Shown: positions 16,044 through 25,218, numbered from the stretch's first letter. The stretch: 64,000 nt of DNA from JARFQW01 sp963842955 (GCA_963842955.1 CAWJIJ010000002.1:62001-126000); one strand, 5' to 3'. A program made the numbers and translations. Notes: a model not told the origin generated them from the sequence alone.

Positions 16044-17213
16044 ATGCCCGTGATCGATGCCCCCCTCTATGTCCTTGCCGGACTCTTTGCGCTCGTGCTG
16101 GCCGCGGAATGGCTCGCACGCAACACGGCCGCCCGTCATCTAGGGGCCGCACTGCTTGTGATTCTGCTGGCCGCGCTGGCGGCCAACCTGGGCTTGCTGC
16201 CCGCCGGCGACGGCACGCAGCCCGTCTACAACGGGGTGTTCGCCTACGCCGCACCCCTGAGCATTTTCTTCCTGATGCTGGAAGTGAACCTGCGGGAGCT
16301 CAAGGCAGCGGGCCTGCCCATGCTTGTCATGTTCCTGCTGGGTTCGGCCGGGACCCTGCTCGGCGTGCTGCTGGCGCTGAAGCTGACCGGGATGGAAACG
16401 CTGGTGGGCGGGCTGGCGGCTCCCCTGGGCGGCATGTTTGCCGCCACCTATACCGGCGGCAGCCTGAACTTCAATACGCTGGCGCTGCACTACGGCATCG
16501 TCGAGGAGGGCGGCCTGTACGCCGGGGCCGTGGCGGTGGACAACCTGATGACCTCGGTCTGGATGATCGCCACGCTGATTCTGCCGAAAATTCTGCACGG
16601 CGTGCTGCCGAGGCGGGAAGTCGTCATGGAGCAGTTTGCCGACGAGCGGGAGGCGCTGCGCCACCACGAAGACACCGAGACCGTGTCGCCCCTGGACCTG
16701 GCCCTGCTGCTGACGCTGGGCCTGGCCGCCACCTGGTTGTCCAACTTGGCGGCATCGGAGCTGTCGGCCCTGGGCGTGGAGGTACCGTCGCTCCTGATTC
16801 TGACCACCGGTGCGCTCCTGCTTGCACAGATTCCGGCCCTCGGACGACTGAGGGGCAGCCGCGTCCTGGGCATGCTTGCCGTGTACCTGTTCCTGGCCGT
16901 GATCGGGGCCCATGCCGATGTGTCGGCCCTGGCGGATCTTGGCCAGCTCGGCCTCGCGTTGTTCGCCTTCGTCGCCATCCTGATGGCCGTGCACGGAGCG
17001 GTTCTGTTCGGCGTGGGATCCCTGCTGCGCCATGACTGGGACCTGATCGCCGTGGCTTCCCAGGCCAATATCGGCGGCGGCACCTCCGCGCTGGCCCTGG
17101 CGAAGAGTCTCGGCCGGGGCGACCTGTTGCTTCCCGCCATCCTGGTGGGCAGCCTCGGCACCGGGCTCGGAACCTACCTGGGTTTTCTGGTCGCCCGGCT
17201 CGTGGAGGGCTGA
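16044..17213 (+). CDS. DUF819 family membrane protein
   Basis: The 389-residue, strongly hydrophobic protein has about ten membrane segments. It shows the family motifs AAPLGGMFAATYTGGSLNF in the middle, AGAVAVDNLMTSVWM, and near the end SQANIGGGTSALALAKSLG and GSLGTGLGTYLGF. The paired Gly-rich re-entrant-like motifs suggest a two-fold transporter architecture, but no substrate is known for DUF819. It is transcribed away from the nitrilase; the roughly 100 bp between the two starts can hold both promoters. Confidence 0.85.
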   Translation: MPVIDAPLYVLAGLFALVLAAEWLARNTAARHLGAALLVILLAALAANLGLLPAGDGTQPVYNGVFAYAAPLSIFFLMLEVNLRELKAAGLPMLVMFLLGSAGTLLGVLLALKLTGMETLVGGLAAPLGGMFAATYTGGSLNFNTLALHYGIVEEGGLYAGAVAVDNLMTSVWMIATLILPKILHGVLPRREVVMEQFADEREALRHHEDTETVSPLDLALLLTLGLAATWLSNLAASELSALGVEVPSLLILTTGALLLAQIPALGRLRGSRVLGMLAVYLFLAVIGAHADVSALADLGQLGLALFAFVAILMAVHGAVLFGVGSLLRHDWDLIAVASQANIGGGTSALALAKSLGRGDLLLPAILVGSLGTGLGTYLGFLVARLVEG

Positions 17214-17707
17214 TCGCCTGCAGAAGGCCCTGACCGTCGCCCTCCCGCATGTCCATGCGGATTTCCAGGCAGGCGCCAGGACTGAGTCGGTCCCGCTGAT
17301 TTCACCGACCGGAGCCGAAAGGGGTTCGGCACCGGCAAGGCCGTCGCCGCAAGGGTTCGTGGCGGCGCATCGTCAGAGCGAATCGCCAGCGCGCCCCGGC
17401 GATGGCGAGCATTTCCACCCGTACGCAGCACCCGGTACCAGGCCAGGGGCCGGCCGTCCTGCTGCAGACACACCAGTTCGTTCTCCACGAGATCCACCAG
17501 GGCGGCATCGCCGGCGGAAACCACCGGCCCCTCAGGGCCTGGGTCGAGCCGAGCCGGAATGTGCGCCGCGATTCTCGGCACCAGGAGAACGACGCCGTCA
17601 GCCCGGGCGTCCGCCGGCATACCCGTTACCGCAAGCAGACCAACGGAAATCGCGACACACAGGGCCAGCCACCCGAAACGTTCCTCCCCTCTCCTGAGCA
17701 GAACCAT
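17174..17707 (-). CDS. Hypothetical exported protein, doubtful
   Basis: ATG 17707 opens a frame with a basic start and a hydrophobic stretch (FGWLALCVAISVGLLAVTG, cleaved near ADARADG). A mature part follows with VVLLVPRIAAHIPARL and LVDLVENELVCLQQDG. The first 120 residues look protein-like. The last 50 (rich in Arg, Ser and Gly) do not and run 40 bp into the 3' end of the DUF819 gene, so the true end may be earlier or a frameshift may exist. I recognise no family. It is divergent from the PdsR-like regulator. Confidence 0.35.
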   Translation of the reverse strand: MVLLRRGEERFGWLALCVAISVGLLAVTGMPADARADGVVLLVPRIAAHIPARLDPGPEGPVVSAGDAALVDLVENELVCLQQDGRPLAWYRVLRTGGNARHRRGALAIRSDDAPPRTLAATALPVPNPFRLRSVKSAGPTQSWRLPGNPHGHAGGRRSGPSAGDQPSTSRATRKPR

Positions 17708-18014
17708 GCGGGCTCGCGAAAGGCGCACCTCCAGGGGCTGATTCAGCGATAGCGCCCGCGACGGCGTGCGGTGCGTGGACCGGGTATGGCGTCTCGGCAG
17801 GGACTTGGACAGGGGACCAGGCGAATCAGTCATGACGGGGCTCCGGGCTATTTGGACGACGAAGCCCATGACAACCCCGGGCCCGGACGGCGCGATGACC
17901 AGCCATGGCGGATTCCGGGCCGAATATGATCAATTCTGACGGCCCCCCGTGGCGACGGCAGGATCGCTAGAATGGCCGCTGGTACTCGATGACGTATTCG
18001 ATAACGAGGACGCC
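17708..18014. other. Intergenic region before the PdsR-like gene
   Basis: There is no convincing gene in these 307 bases. A TAGAAT box at 17968-17973 could be a -10 element for the regulator, giving a leader of about 35 nt, but no -35 matches. An AT-rich patch (GAATATGATCAATTC, about 17922-17936) stands out from the GC-rich surroundings and could be a regulator-binding site. Confidence 0.35.
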
Positions 18015-18719
18015 GTGACCCTGACGATCGCCGTAGTCGAGGACGAACCCGCCATACGGGCCAACTACACCGCAGCCCTGGAACGCCAGGGCTACCGCGT
18101 GAACGGCTATGAGGGCCGCATCCAGGCCCTGGACGCATTCGATGCCCGTCTTCCGGACCTGGTGCTGATCGACATCGGGCTGGGCCCGGAGGCCGAAGGC
18201 GGCTTTGATCTCTGCCGCGAACTAAGAGCCCGGTCCGCCACCCTGCCCATCATTTTCCTGACCGCCCGGGACAGTGATCTGGACGCCGTGTCGGGGCTCA
18301 GGCTCGGCGCAGACGACTACCTCACCAAGGACATCAGTCTGCCGCACCTGACGGCCAGGGTGGCCGCCCTGTTTCGTCGCCTAGAGGCCCTGAGCCAGCC
18401 GGCGTCCGCGGAAGAGATACTGCGCCGCGGGGACCTGGAACTGGACATGGGCCGCTTGTCCGCCCGGTGGAAGGGAGACGACGCCGGCTTGAGCCTGACC
18501 GAATTCTGGATCGTGCACGCCCTTGCCCGCCATCCGGGCCACGTCAAGAACCGGCAGCAGCTGATGGACGCCGCCAGCGTGGTCCTCGACGACGCCAGCA
18601 TCACGTCGCAGATCAAGCGCATACGGCGGAAATTCCAGGCGGCCGATCCGTCCTTCGACGCCATTGGCACCGTCTACGGCATGGGCTACCGCTGGGTGGA
18701 GCCTGCCGCCGGCACATGA
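18015..18719 (+). CDS. pdsR: OmpR-type response regulator of the proteobacterial dedicated sortase system (PdsR-like)
   Basis: GTG 18015 is chosen because GAGGA lies just upstream and the receiver domain starts at residue 2 (TLTIAVVEDEPAIRANY). The 234-residue protein has a receiver domain whose phospho-acceptor Asp is in DLVLIDIGLGPEAEGGFD. The conserved Lys follows in GADDYLTKDISLPHL, and a winged-helix DNA-binding domain follows (LTEFWIVHALARHPGHVKNR through GTVYGMGYRW). The strings DIGLGPEAEGGFDLCREL and GADDYLTKDISLPHLTARV are those I associate with PdsR (TIGR03787), the regulator paired with a single-target sortase. Its stop overlaps the kinase start (ATGA). Confidence 0.75.
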   Translation: MTLTIAVVEDEPAIRANYTAALERQGYRVNGYEGRIQALDAFDARLPDLVLIDIGLGPEAEGGFDLCRELRARSATLPIIFLTARDSDLDAVSGLRLGADDYLTKDISLPHLTARVAALFRRLEALSQPASAEEILRRGDLELDMGRLSARWKGDDAGLSLTEFWIVHALARHPGHVKNRQQLMDAASVVLDDASITSQIKRIRRKFQAADPSFDAIGTVYGMGYRWVEPAAGT

Positions 18720-20684
18720 AGCTACCGGGCCGACTGCTGCTGGTCAGCCTCGTGTTTCTCGTTCTCCCCTGGGCGGGATGCCAGTATCTGCAGGAAGTCG
18801 AGTCCGCCCTGCGCCAGGGCCAGGTCCGGTCCCTTTTGGCCACCACCGGTATGGCTGCCAACGTCCTCGAGGCGCGCCTGCCCGGGCTAACGGAGATGCC
18901 CCGGCCAGCAACGGCCCATGACCTGTATGCCTACGATCTGGAAAGCCACCCCACGCTGGATGGATACAGCGACGACTGGAGTCTCCCGCCCGGCGCCCTG
19001 GAGCCACTCGGGGGCAGCAGCGGCATCAGCCATGTTGCCGGCGTGCACGGGAACTTCGTCTATCTGTTCATCGAGGTGGACACGCCGTCGGTTCAACACG
19101 CCGAGCCGGGCATAGCCGGTGACCGCCTGGTGATCGCCGCCGGCTGGGACGAGGCAGGCGTTGCCGTGGAGGCGCCGGGGCCGTTCCGCCTCGCTACGCC
19201 GCTCCCGATCACCGGGGCCTGGACGGACACGAGCCGGGGCTTTCAGGTCGAGCTGCGCCTGCCGCTCGCGGCAACCCGGGACCGGCTCGGCTTTCGCGTG
19301 GTCCGCGACGACGGGGCCGAATCAGCCAGCTACGAGGGTCTCCCGGGGCACCTGGTCCGGCCCCGGCCCGCCCTCGAGCGGGAGCTGGCCGGACTGTCGC
19401 AGGCCGACGCGCGGCTGACCCTGGTCAACTCCGCCGGGTGGCGCCTCGCATCCACGCCCCCGACGGGAAACAGCAGTGCCAGAGACATCCCGCCGGGCGG
19501 CCTGGTGGGATGGATCTATCGAGTCGCGCTCGGCGACGGACCCGCCACCGGGCCGCGGCCTCTAGAGGCGCCCGGCCGCCTGAACGGGCCCGACATCGAG
19601 GCTGCGCTGGCCGGCCGGCCCGGCCAGGCCTGGTACGGGTCCGATCTCGAAGACCGGGCTCTGCTTTCGGTTGCGGTCCCGGTCACCAGCGAGGGACAGA
19701 TCGTGGGTGGCGTCGTGGCCGAACAGGATACCCGGGCGATCCTGACCCTCCGCGATCAGGCGCTGACCCGTCTGCTCGGGCTCACGCTCGGTGCCAGCCT
19801 CGCGGCGGGGGCGGTATTGCTCGGATTCGCGTTGTGGCTGTCGCTGCGGATCCGGCGCCTGGCGGCGGCCACCCGGGTTGGAGACGAGGACGGCGATCCC
19901 CTGCCCCGCAGGCTGCCCGGGACCGGCAGCCAGGACGAACTGGGGGACCTCGCCCGGCGCTTTGAAGCCCTGATCGCCCGTATCGGGGAACACAACCGGT
20001 ATCTCGAAACCCTCGGCCAGAAGCTTGACCCACGAACTGCGAACACCCATCGCCGTGGTGCGGTCATCGCTGGACAATCTCGAAGCCGGGGCGCTGCCCG
20101 GCGACACCGCCGGCTATGTGGAGAGGGCCCGCCAGGGTGCCGACCGGCTTGCGGCTCTTGTGCAAGCCCTGGGTGCAGCGACCCGCATCGAGGAAGCCCT
20201 GTCGGTACGGGAAAACCAGTCGGTCAACCTGGTCGAGCTGGTCACCGAACTGGCGAAGGCCTACGCAGGAGCCCACCCGCGGCACCGCTTCCAGACCTCC
20301 GTTGCCGATGACTTGCACGCCCTTGTCACGGGATCCCCCGACCTGCTGGCCCAGATGGTGGACAAGCTCGTGGATAACGCCGTGGACTTCACCGCCCCCA
20401 ATGAAACCATCGTCCTGGGCCTGCACAGGGAGGGAAGCCGTGCGCGGCTGAGCGTGACCAATCCGGGCGAGGCAATCCCGGACGAGCTTCGGCAACGATT
20501 GTTCGAGCGCATGGTCAGCGACCGCTCCGCCGACGGCGGCCCCTCGGCGCATCTGGGCCTCGGGCTCTACATCGCGCGAATCATCGCGCGTCATCACAGG
20601 GGCGATATCATGGTCCGCAACAGCCCGGACGGTGTCCGTTTCACGATCGATCTACCCCTCAAAGAGGACTCCTCTCTTGAATGA
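18716..20684 (+). pseudogene. pdsS: PdsS-like sensor histidine kinase, interrupted by a one-base frameshift
   Basis: The first frame gives an N-terminal membrane helix (about 6-22) and a periplasmic domain with DGYSDDW (82-88), which looks like a carbohydrate-binding CBM9/DOMON-type sandwich. A second helix (GASLAAGAVLLGFALWLSL) and a HAMP-like linker ending RYLETLGQKL-type follow. The H-box continues only in the next frame (THELRTPIAVV, His codon 20031-20033), then GHKL motifs (DKLVDNAVDF, LGLGLYIARI) to TGA 20684. Reading CTG for CTTG near 20024-20027 restores one kinase of about 655 residues. It would phosphorylate the PdsR-like partner. The break could be a sequencing indel or a real inactivation; both halves are well conserved. 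Confidence 0.75.
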
Positions 20685-21105
20685 CCCACTTGCCGAAGCC
20701 GAGCAACGCACCCGCGAGATTTTTGCCCGCCAGGCGGTAATGGCCACGCTGGGCGCGTCGATCGTGCACTTCGAGCCCGGCCTCGTCCGCGTGGCCATGG
20801 CACACGATGACGCCTTCACCCAGCAGGATGGCTTTCTCCACGCGGGGATCATTGCGACCGTCGTGGACACAGCTCTCGGCTGCGCCGCGGGCAGCGTCAT
20901 GCCGCCGGGCTCGGGCGTCCTGAGCATCGAGTTCAAGATCAATATGCTCCGGCCGGCCCGGGCCGACCGTTACCTGGCCGAGGGTCGGGTCCTGAAGGCC
21001 GGCCGCCGGGTCACGGTTTGCCAGGGGGAGCTGCGCGAAGACGGTCTCGAAGGCCGGATGCTGGCGTCGATGCAGGCGAGCATGATTTGCGTGGAAAGCC
21101 CGTAG
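20677..21105 (+). CDS. PaaI-like hotdog-fold thioesterase
   Basis: TTG 20677 is proposed: GAGGA lies eight bases upstream, no ATG fits, and it overlaps the kinase stop by eight bases. The 142-residue protein has the hotdog layout with FTQQDGFLHAGIIATVVDTALG, the segment carrying the catalytic Asp/Glu-like residue and His of PaaI enzymes, and later VLSIEFKINMLRPARADRY. Such enzymes hydrolyse acyl- or aryl-CoA thioesters in the cytosol. It resembles the COG2050 group of unassigned substrate. Coupling to a two-component kinase gene may be incidental. Confidence 0.8.
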   Translation: MNDPLAEAEQRTREIFARQAVMATLGASIVHFEPGLVRVAMAHDDAFTQQDGFLHAGIIATVVDTALGCAAGSVMPPGSGVLSIEFKINMLRPARADRYLAEGRVLKAGRRVTVCQGELREDGLEGRMLASMQASMICVESP

Positions 21106-21130
21106 ACGCGGCAGACACGGAGCACCCGAA

Positions 21131-21764
21131 ATGACCGAGCTGTTCGTACCACGTGTTCATGCCATGGCGGACTCGGGCAACTGCTACAAGCCGTGCCTGC
21201 TGATGGACCTGCTCGGCCGGCCCTATGAATGGGTGGCCGTGGATGCGCTGGCCGGTGAAACCCGCGGCCCGGCATTCCTCGAGAAGAACCCGGCCGGCCG
21301 GGTGCCGATGCTGGAGTACGCGCCCGGCGCCTATCTGCCGGAGTCCAACGCCATCCTGTTCTTTCTCGGCCGGGACAGCCGAATTCTGGCCCGTGGACCC
21401 GGCAGAACAGGCGGCGGTTCTCGGCTGGATGTTCTGGGAACAGAACAGCCACGAGGTCTGGATCGCCACGTCACGCTTCGGCCTGATGTTCGGAGGCGAG
21501 ACGGCCCAGTCCGAGGAAACCCTCCGTCGCCGCGAGCCGGGACTCAAGGCGCTGCGACGCATGGAGGAACACCTGGGAGCTCATGCATGGTTCGGCGCCG
21601 CCGCCATCAGCCTCGCCGATATCGCCCTGTTCGCCTACACCCACGTAGCCGACGAGGGCGGCTTCGCCCTGGACGATTTTCCCGCCATACGAGACTGGCT
21701 GGACCGGGTTGCCGCCCAGCCCGGCTTCAAGCCGATGCGACGCGGCGCGCGACCACGGGCATGA
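21131..21764 (+). pseudogene. Glutathione S-transferase family protein, interrupted by a one-base frameshift
   Basis: The N-terminal thioredoxin-like domain is intact in one frame: SGNCYKPCLLMDLLGRPYEW, FLEKNPAGRVPML and LPESNAILFFLGR (with the cis-Pro and the glutathione-binding ES pair). The C-terminal helical domain continues in the next frame from about 21386 (PVDPAEQAAVLGWMFWEQ, then ISLADIALFAYTHVADEGG). An extra A in GAATTC at 21383-21388 explains the break: removing it gives the usual FWPVDPAEQ. The repaired protein would be about 210 residues, normal for a bacterial GST. Whether it is a sequencing indel or a decayed gene cannot be decided here. Confidence 0.8.
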
Positions 21765-21855
21765 CGGGGCACCTTCCAGCCCCCGTGGAGGCGATCCGTG
21801 GAATCCCCTCTGCGCCGGCCGTCGAAGCCACCACCATCGTCATCCGGAGCGGGTC

Positions 21856-22251
21856 ATGAGTCGCGGGTTTCTGATTTTCTGTGCGCTTGTCTACACCGGC
21901 TTCGGTCTCTGGGTGCTGGTGTCTCCCGATTCCGGGCTGGCCTATCTCACTATCGACCTGGACCACGTCAACGCGATGAGCGACCTGCGCGGCAGCTACG
22001 GCGGGCTCAATATCGCGGTCGGCCTGTTCCTGTTCTTCGCCGCCGCCTCTTCCGGCTGGCGGCGCGCGGGCCTGGGGCTGGTCGCACTGCTGAACGGCGG
22101 CTACGTGTTCGGCAGGCTGGTGTCCCTGGTCCTCGACGGAACTCCCGGACAAGCCATCCTGATAGCGATGGCCTTCGAGGCGGCCCTCGTGGTTACCGCA
22201 TGGGTGCTGGCTACCCGCGAAACTTCGTCAATAGCTCCCTCCCGTGGATAA
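21856..22251 (+). CDS. DUF4345-like small membrane protein
   Basis: ATG 21856 follows GGAG at six bases. The 131-residue protein has four membrane segments. It shows RGFLIFCALVYTGFGLWVL, NAMSDLRGSYGGLNIAVGLFL and AMAFEAALVVTAWVLA. The MSDLRGSYGGLNIAVG stretch between helices one and two is the recognisable family feature. Function is unknown. Confidence 0.75.
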   Translation: MSRGFLIFCALVYTGFGLWVLVSPDSGLAYLTIDLDHVNAMSDLRGSYGGLNIAVGLFLFFAAASSGWRRAGLGLVALLNGGYVFGRLVSLVLDGTPGQAILIAMAFEAALVVTAWVLATRETSSIAPSRG

Positions 22252-22333
22252 CGCGACCGGTCACGAGCGCCGGGCATGAACTAGAATTTCACTGAGGCCT
22301 CTAACACAGGGCATTCACCCGCCAGGAGACGGC

Positions 22334-23122
22334 ATGTCAACAGATTCGCGTTCCGCGTCACCGGCGCCAGCCGCCGGATTCGCCGATCATTTCTCGGCCC
22401 AGGCACAGAGCTACAGGCGCTATCGGCCGGGGTATCCTGATCCGCTTTTTGCCTGGCTGGCCAGCCAGGCTCCGGGAACGCGGGCGGTCTGGGACTGCGC
22501 GACAGGAAGCGGCCAGGCAGCGGTAGCCCTCGCCCGCCATTTCGACAGCGTCTATGCAACCGACGCGAGCCAGGCACAGATCGGCAAAGGAATCGCGACG
22601 CCCGGCGTGCATTACTCGGTGGCCAGGGCAGAAGAGAGCGGCCTTGAGGAAAACTCCGTGGACGCCGTCACGGTAGCTCAGTCTCTGCACTGGCTGGACG
22701 GGGAAGGGTTTCACGCCGAGGTTCGCCGGGTAGCCCGGCCGGGCGCCGTCATCGCTGCCTGGTCCTACGGGCTCATGGACGCCGGCCCCCATCTGAACCC
22801 GATCATCCGCCGGCTCTACAAGGACATACTCGGACCCTACTGGCCGGTCGAACGGCGCCACGTGGACGAAGGCTACGCCGAGCTGCCGTTCCCCTACGCG
22901 CGGCTGGCCCCGCCCCCCTTCGAGATGGACGCCGAGTGGGGACTGGCAAGACTGACGGGGTATCTCGAAACCTGGTCGGCGGTTGCCAAGTACAAGGCGG
23001 CGAAATCGCGGGATCCGCTGCTGCTGGTGCAGGATGAACTCGCCGACGCGTGGGGTGATCCGGGCCGTGCCCACGTCATCCGCTGGCCCCTCTACGTGCT
23101 GGCGGGACGCAACCTGTCCTGA
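22334..23122 (+). CDS. Class I SAM-dependent methyltransferase (Methyltransf_11 type)
   Basis: AGGAG lies six bases before ATG 22334. The 262-residue protein shows FADHFSAQAQSYRRYRPGYP before motif I (AVWDCATGSGQAAVALA), then YATDASQAQIGKG and SVDAVTVAQSLHWLD. This pattern belongs to the trans-aconitate-methyltransferase-like/YafE-like subgroup with the preceding YRPxYP signature. A C-terminal substrate-binding region carries YLETWSAVAKYKAA. The substrate is unknown. Confidence 0.88.
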   Translation: MSTDSRSASPAPAAGFADHFSAQAQSYRRYRPGYPDPLFAWLASQAPGTRAVWDCATGSGQAAVALARHFDSVYATDASQAQIGKGIATPGVHYSVARAEESGLEENSVDAVTVAQSLHWLDGEGFHAEVRRVARPGAVIAAWSYGLMDAGPHLNPIIRRLYKDILGPYWPVERRHVDEGYAELPFPYARLAPPPFEMDAEWGLARLTGYLETWSAVAKYKAAKSRDPLLLVQDELADAWGDPGRAHVIRWPLYVLAGRNLS

Positions 23123-23244
23123 ACCCGCTTTCACCGGCAGCCGGCGATCCCGTTCACCACGAGACTGCGCTACATTCAGGGCGGCCGGTTGCCGCGGTCG
23201 GATCGCGGCCTTGCCCTTGATTTGAATCCACCAGGAGTGCCCGT

Positions 23245-23811
23245 ATGAGTTCGACCCGCGACGAAATTCTTGCGGCCAACGAGGCCTATGCCAGCGAGTT
23301 TGGCGACAAGAGCGAGCTGGCGATGCCGCCGGCACGCCGTTTCGCCGTGCTGACCTGCATGGACGCCCGTCTCGATCCGGCGCGTTTTGCCGGCCTTGCC
23401 GAAGGCGACGCCCACGTGATCCGCAACGCCGGCGGCCGGGCTACCGATGATGCCATCCGGTCGTTGATCATCTCCCACAAGCTGCTGGGAACCGACGAAT
23501 GGTTCGTCGTTCACCACACCAACTGCGGCATGGAGACCTTTACCGACCAAATCATGGGCGAGTTGCTTTCGACCAGTCTCGAAACGGCGGAGTACGGAGA
23601 GACCGGCTGGCGCAACGTGCATGAAGGCCATGGTTCTCCGGAGGGCCGCTTTATGAAGTGGCACACGATCGCCGACCCCCAGGGCAGCGTTGCAGAGGAC
23701 GTCGAGAGAATTCGCCGGCACCCCCTCGTGGGAGACCATATCGAGGTCTCAGGCTATCTGTTCGATGTGGGCAGCGGCCGGCTTGTCGAAGTGACGCCGG
23801 CGGCCGGCTGA
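23245..23811 (+). CDS. Beta-class carbonic anhydrase
   Basis: The 188-residue enzyme has the beta-CA zinc ligands C38 (LTCMDAR), H91 and C94 (VHHTNCGM), plus the Asp40-Arg42 dyad next to the zinc. HVIRNAGGRATDDAIRSL is typical of the small type II-like beta-CAs (Rv1284 group). It interconverts CO2 and bicarbonate in the cytosol. An insert (about 115-140, TAEYGETGWRNVHEGHGSP) is longer than in E. coli enzymes and shared by this subgroup as far as I recall. Confidence 0.9.
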   Translation: MSSTRDEILAANEAYASEFGDKSELAMPPARRFAVLTCMDARLDPARFAGLAEGDAHVIRNAGGRATDDAIRSLIISHKLLGTDEWFVVHHTNCGMETFTDQIMGELLSTSLETAEYGETGWRNVHEGHGSPEGRFMKWHTIADPQGSVAEDVERIRRHPLVGDHIEVSGYLFDVGSGRLVEVTPAAG

Positions 23812-23834
23812 CAGGCAACCCAGAACCGACCACG

Positions 23835-24557
23835 ATGAGTCGATCCGCAGTTCCGGGCGGTGTACTCGTGCCGGACTCCGGGCTTCCGGAGGTCGCGCCG
23901 GTTCCACCGCCGTGGGACCTGCGCGGCGAAGGATGCATTATCCTGCTCCGCCAGGCGTTAGCCAGCCCGGTGCTGGCCACCGCCCCGGAGGCGGAGTATG
24001 CCGGCGGGCCGGCCATCGTCATGTTCGTGGACTACGCCGAGTCCCCGGCCGGACCGTACCGGGAGTTGCTCTATATTCCCGGTCGTTTCCGCTTCGGCGA
24101 GACCCGGACATGGAGCATCGGGCGGATCTTCGTAAGCACCTGGGAAAGCGTCGTCAACGGCCGTCGCAACTGGGGTATCCCGAAGGACCGCGCGGACTTC
24201 GAGCGCCAGGCCGAGGGGACCGGCCGGGAACGCATCCGGATGTCGGTGGACGGCCGCTTGCTGGCCTCGCTGGACATCGGCAAGCAGGGTCCGGCCCTGC
24301 CCTTCCCGGGCTGGCTGCTGGGAGCGAGAATGCGCACCCTCACCCAGGACTACGCCGGCCAGCGCTTCACTTTGGCTCCAACTGCCTCGGGCAAGGCCCG
24401 TTATGCCCGGGTCCACGAGTTGTCGGCGGCAGACGAGACCTTCGGCGGCCTGGACGCCTCGAACGTGATGGCCGCGACTTGGATCCCGGAATTTCGCATG
24501 CGCTTTCCCGAGGCGCGGATTTCCGCCCTCGCCGATTCGAACGCCCATGCGGGCTAG
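23835..24557 (+). CDS. Acetoacetate-decarboxylase-like protein
   Basis: ATG 23835 opens a 240-residue protein whose core matches the ADC fold. It has PPWDLRGEGCIILLRQ, PYRELLYIPGRFRF, ESVVNGRRNWGIPKDRADFE and YAGQRFTLAPTASGKARYA. The GIPK Lys is at the place where ADC enzymes carry their Schiff-base region. True acetoacetate decarboxylases have Lys-Lys there, and one of the two is Asp here (PKD), so the reaction is doubtful. The final codons overlap the next gene by 11 bases. Confidence 0.75.
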   Translation: MSRSAVPGGVLVPDSGLPEVAPVPPPWDLRGEGCIILLRQALASPVLATAPEAEYAGGPAIVMFVDYAESPAGPYRELLYIPGRFRFGETRTWSIGRIFVSTWESVVNGRRNWGIPKDRADFERQAEGTGRERIRMSVDGRLLASLDIGKQGPALPFPGWLLGARMRTLTQDYAGQRFTLAPTASGKARYARVHELSAADETFGGLDASNVMAATWIPEFRMRFPEARISALADSNAHAG

Positions 24558-25182
24558 GAGGCTGGTCGCCATCATGGCGACACTGGCGATCTCCGTCACG
24601 CTGACTCTGGCCGTGGCGGCCGAGGAGGCGCGGCGCAGCGCATTTCCGGGTTTCTCGGTGCTGCCGCCTTTCGGGCCCTCCTGGATTCACGTTCGCAGCG
24701 ATAGCCGTTCCCTGGTCTGGATGCGGCGCCAGCAGGATCCCGCTCATTCGTTCAGCGTGGCCGTTCTGACCGGCCCGATGCCCGGGGGCGTGGAAGGTCC
24801 CAGGGCCTTCGAAACCTGGGTTCGCGAGACCAAGGGGGCAAGCCCCGACCCCGAACGATTCGTCGTGCGCTCGGTGACGGTCGAGCCGGCGGAAGGCCAC
24901 AGCGGTGCCTGCCTCGCGTATCGCACGCAGGCAGAGGACCGCAGCGGCGGCGCCAGCATCCTGTTCGAGGTGGCCGGACTGGCCTGCAGGCACCCGGATG
25001 CACCGGAGCGGTATTTCGACGTACAGCACGCCGAGCGCCGGCCGGCGGCCCTGGAAGCCGAGTCGCCCGGTAAGGAAGGCGGAGCGTTTCTCGAGGGATT
25101 TCGCTTCGAAGCCGCGCCCGCCGATGGGGACTGGCTCATTGCTCCCGAACGGGCCCGGGATTCGGTGCGCGAGGCCGCCTAG
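24547..25182 (+). CDS. Hypothetical exported protein
   Basis: The 211-residue protein has a signal peptide (MRARRLVAIMATLAISVTLT, cleaved near VAAEEA). It carries a single beta-rich domain with FSVLPPFGPSWIHV, FSVAVLTGPMPGGVEG and a paired Cys region (HSGACLAYRT, GLACRHPD) likely to form a disulfide. It resembles short exported proteins that accompany enzymes in proteobacteria, but I know no function. It overlaps the decarboxylase-like gene, so both are probably translated together. Confidence 0.7.
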   Translation: MRARRLVAIMATLAISVTLTLAVAAEEARRSAFPGFSVLPPFGPSWIHVRSDSRSLVWMRRQQDPAHSFSVAVLTGPMPGGVEGPRAFETWVRETKGASPDPERFVVRSVTVEPAEGHSGACLAYRTQAEDRSGGASILFEVAGLACRHPDAPERYFDVQHAERRPAALEAESPGKEGGAFLEGFRFEAAPADGDWLIAPERARDSVREAA

Positions 25183-25218
25183 GCGCAACCATCACCGCCA
25201 GGATCACCCGGCCCGGCT

